Origin: Thermodesulfovibrio sp.
Lineage (GTDB): Bacteria; Nitrospirota; Thermodesulfovibrionia; Thermodesulfovibrionales; Thermodesulfovibrionaceae
Assembly: GCA_025057595.1 (NCBI GenBank)
Contig: JANXBK010000011.1
Location: 1 to 45,121, forward strand
Length of the DNA stretch: 45,121 nt
Direction: 5' to 3'
Shown here one piece after another: positions 44,641-45,121 of the stretch. The number at the start of each line of letters is the position of its first letter. The stretch's first letter is position 1. The notes beneath the pieces are model-generated. The model made no database searches. It worked only from the letters and a program-made list of their open reading frames with translations, and was not told the origin of the DNA. A program made the position numbers and the translations under genes.

Positions 44641-45121
44641 TTAAAGTATTGGCAGATATCTTTCTATTTCATAGGGAAATATTCTTATGCGGTAGTCATC
44701 CCACTCTTTCTTCTTACTTTCTATAAGATTTGTAAATATATGCTCTCCTAATGTCTCTCTAAGTAGCTCACTTTTCTCTGCATACTCTATCGCCTCTATC
44801 AGACTGCCTGGTAGACTGTCTATTCCAAGTGCTTTCCTTTCTTCTGGATCAAGATGATATACATCCCTCTCAATAGGCTCTGGTAAAGAATACCCCTCAT
44901 CTACCCCCTTAAGACCTGCCTGAAGCATACATGCAAAAGCAAGATAAGGATTACAAGCTGGATCAGGACTTCTTAACTCTATCCTGGTTGCCTTCTCCTT
45001 GCCAGGTTTGTAAAGTGGTACCCTTATTAGTGTTGACCTGTTTCTTCTTGCCCAACATATATACACAGGGGCTTCATATCCTGGTACAAGCCTCTTGTAG
45101 GAGTTAACCCATTGATTAAGT
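44641..45121 (-). CDS. glnA: Glutamine synthetase, type I (C-terminal part)
   Basis: The frame is open to the right edge of the window, so the first two thirds of the gene are missing. The visible part has NSYKRLVPGYEAPVYI, RNRSTLIRVPLY, the ATP/ammonia-site region RIELRSPDPACNPYLAFACM, and the C-terminal IERYLPIL. These match GlnA of class I. The tail reads RDVYHLDPEERKALGI, with no clear NLYDLP adenylylation site, pointing to the GSI-alpha type. It makes glutamine from glutamate and ammonia. The dxr start lies 10 bases downstream. Confidence 0.96.
   Translation of the reverse strand, partial: LNQWVNSYKRLVPGYEAPVYICWARRNRSTLIRVPLYKPGKEKATRIELRSPDPACNPYLAFACMLQAGLKGVDEGYSLPEPIERDVYHLDPEERKALGIDSLPGSLIEAIEYAEKSELLRETLGEHIFTNLIESKKKEWDDYRIRIFPYEIERYLPIL

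Overview
The window looks like core chromosome of an AT-rich, thermophilic, anaerobic, Gram-negative (diderm) bacterium. The diderm signs are a KDO/heptose enzyme, MlaE/MlaF, RseP and Dxr. The thermophile/anaerobe signs are a tungsten aldehyde:ferredoxin oxidoreductase with its ferredoxin, endonuclease Q and a Tat-tagged radical SAM protein. A Thermodesulfovibrio-like Nitrospirota fits best; this is inference from gene content, not a search. Genes are packed into long runs with ATGA/TTGA overlaps. I see no tRNA, rRNA, CRISPR or insertion sequence.

Layout. 1-348 (+) is the tail of an oligopeptide ABC binding protein. 367-5350 (-) is a P-type cation ATPase, an M50 protease with CBS domains and an unknown membrane protein. 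5452-5664 (+) is a small amphi-Trp-like protein. 5667-12360 (-) runs ferredoxin, AOR, NfeD-type protease, then three genes that together match the bacterial ceramide pathway: CerR-like reductase, serine palmitoyltransferase and a GNAT-fold ceramide synthase. 12397-16247 (+) is a PAP2 phosphatase fused to an ArnT-like glycosyltransferase, a GT2 polyprenyl-phosphate glycosyltransferase and a flippase-like protein. 16212-17771 (-) is an HDOD protein with a degenerate sigma54-activator AAA+ domain. 17816-21439 (+) is mnmG, rsmG, tsaB, rimI. 21436-24051 (-) is gpsA and an acyl-CoA synthetase. 24135-25190 is a badly decayed WecA/MraY-family gene, the only long stretch without an intact gene. 25197-45121 (-) holds rhomboid, DedA, an ApgM-like protein, two threonine synthase-like proteins with a MoaD/ThiS-like and a NIL protein between them, MlaF/MlaE, a Tat radical SAM protein, a spermidine synthase-like membrane protein, UvrD-like helicase, endonuclease Q, an acyltransferase, queC, plsY, pgsA, an HldE-C/KdsC fusion, a Nudix hydrolase, rseP, dxr and the 3' part of glnA.

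How the genes work together. Envelope lipid work dominates: ceramide synthesis, glycerophospholipid synthesis (GpsA, PlsY, PgsA, a PlsC-like protein), isoprenoid supply (Dxr), LPS sugars (HldE-C/KdsC), lipid-linked glycan transfer and Mla lipid transport. A second theme is an amino-acid block in which O-phosphohomoserine may be made by the ApgM-like protein and used both for threonine and, possibly through a ThiS-like sulfur carrier, for homocysteine.

The two observations I rate highest are the ceramide operon and this threonine/sulfur-carrier block. A third is a recurring promoter architecture: five genes have a TATAAT box ending 5-7 bases before their ATG and no Shine-Dalgarno, which predicts leaderless mRNAs. 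Two of these lie in palindromic divergent promoters.
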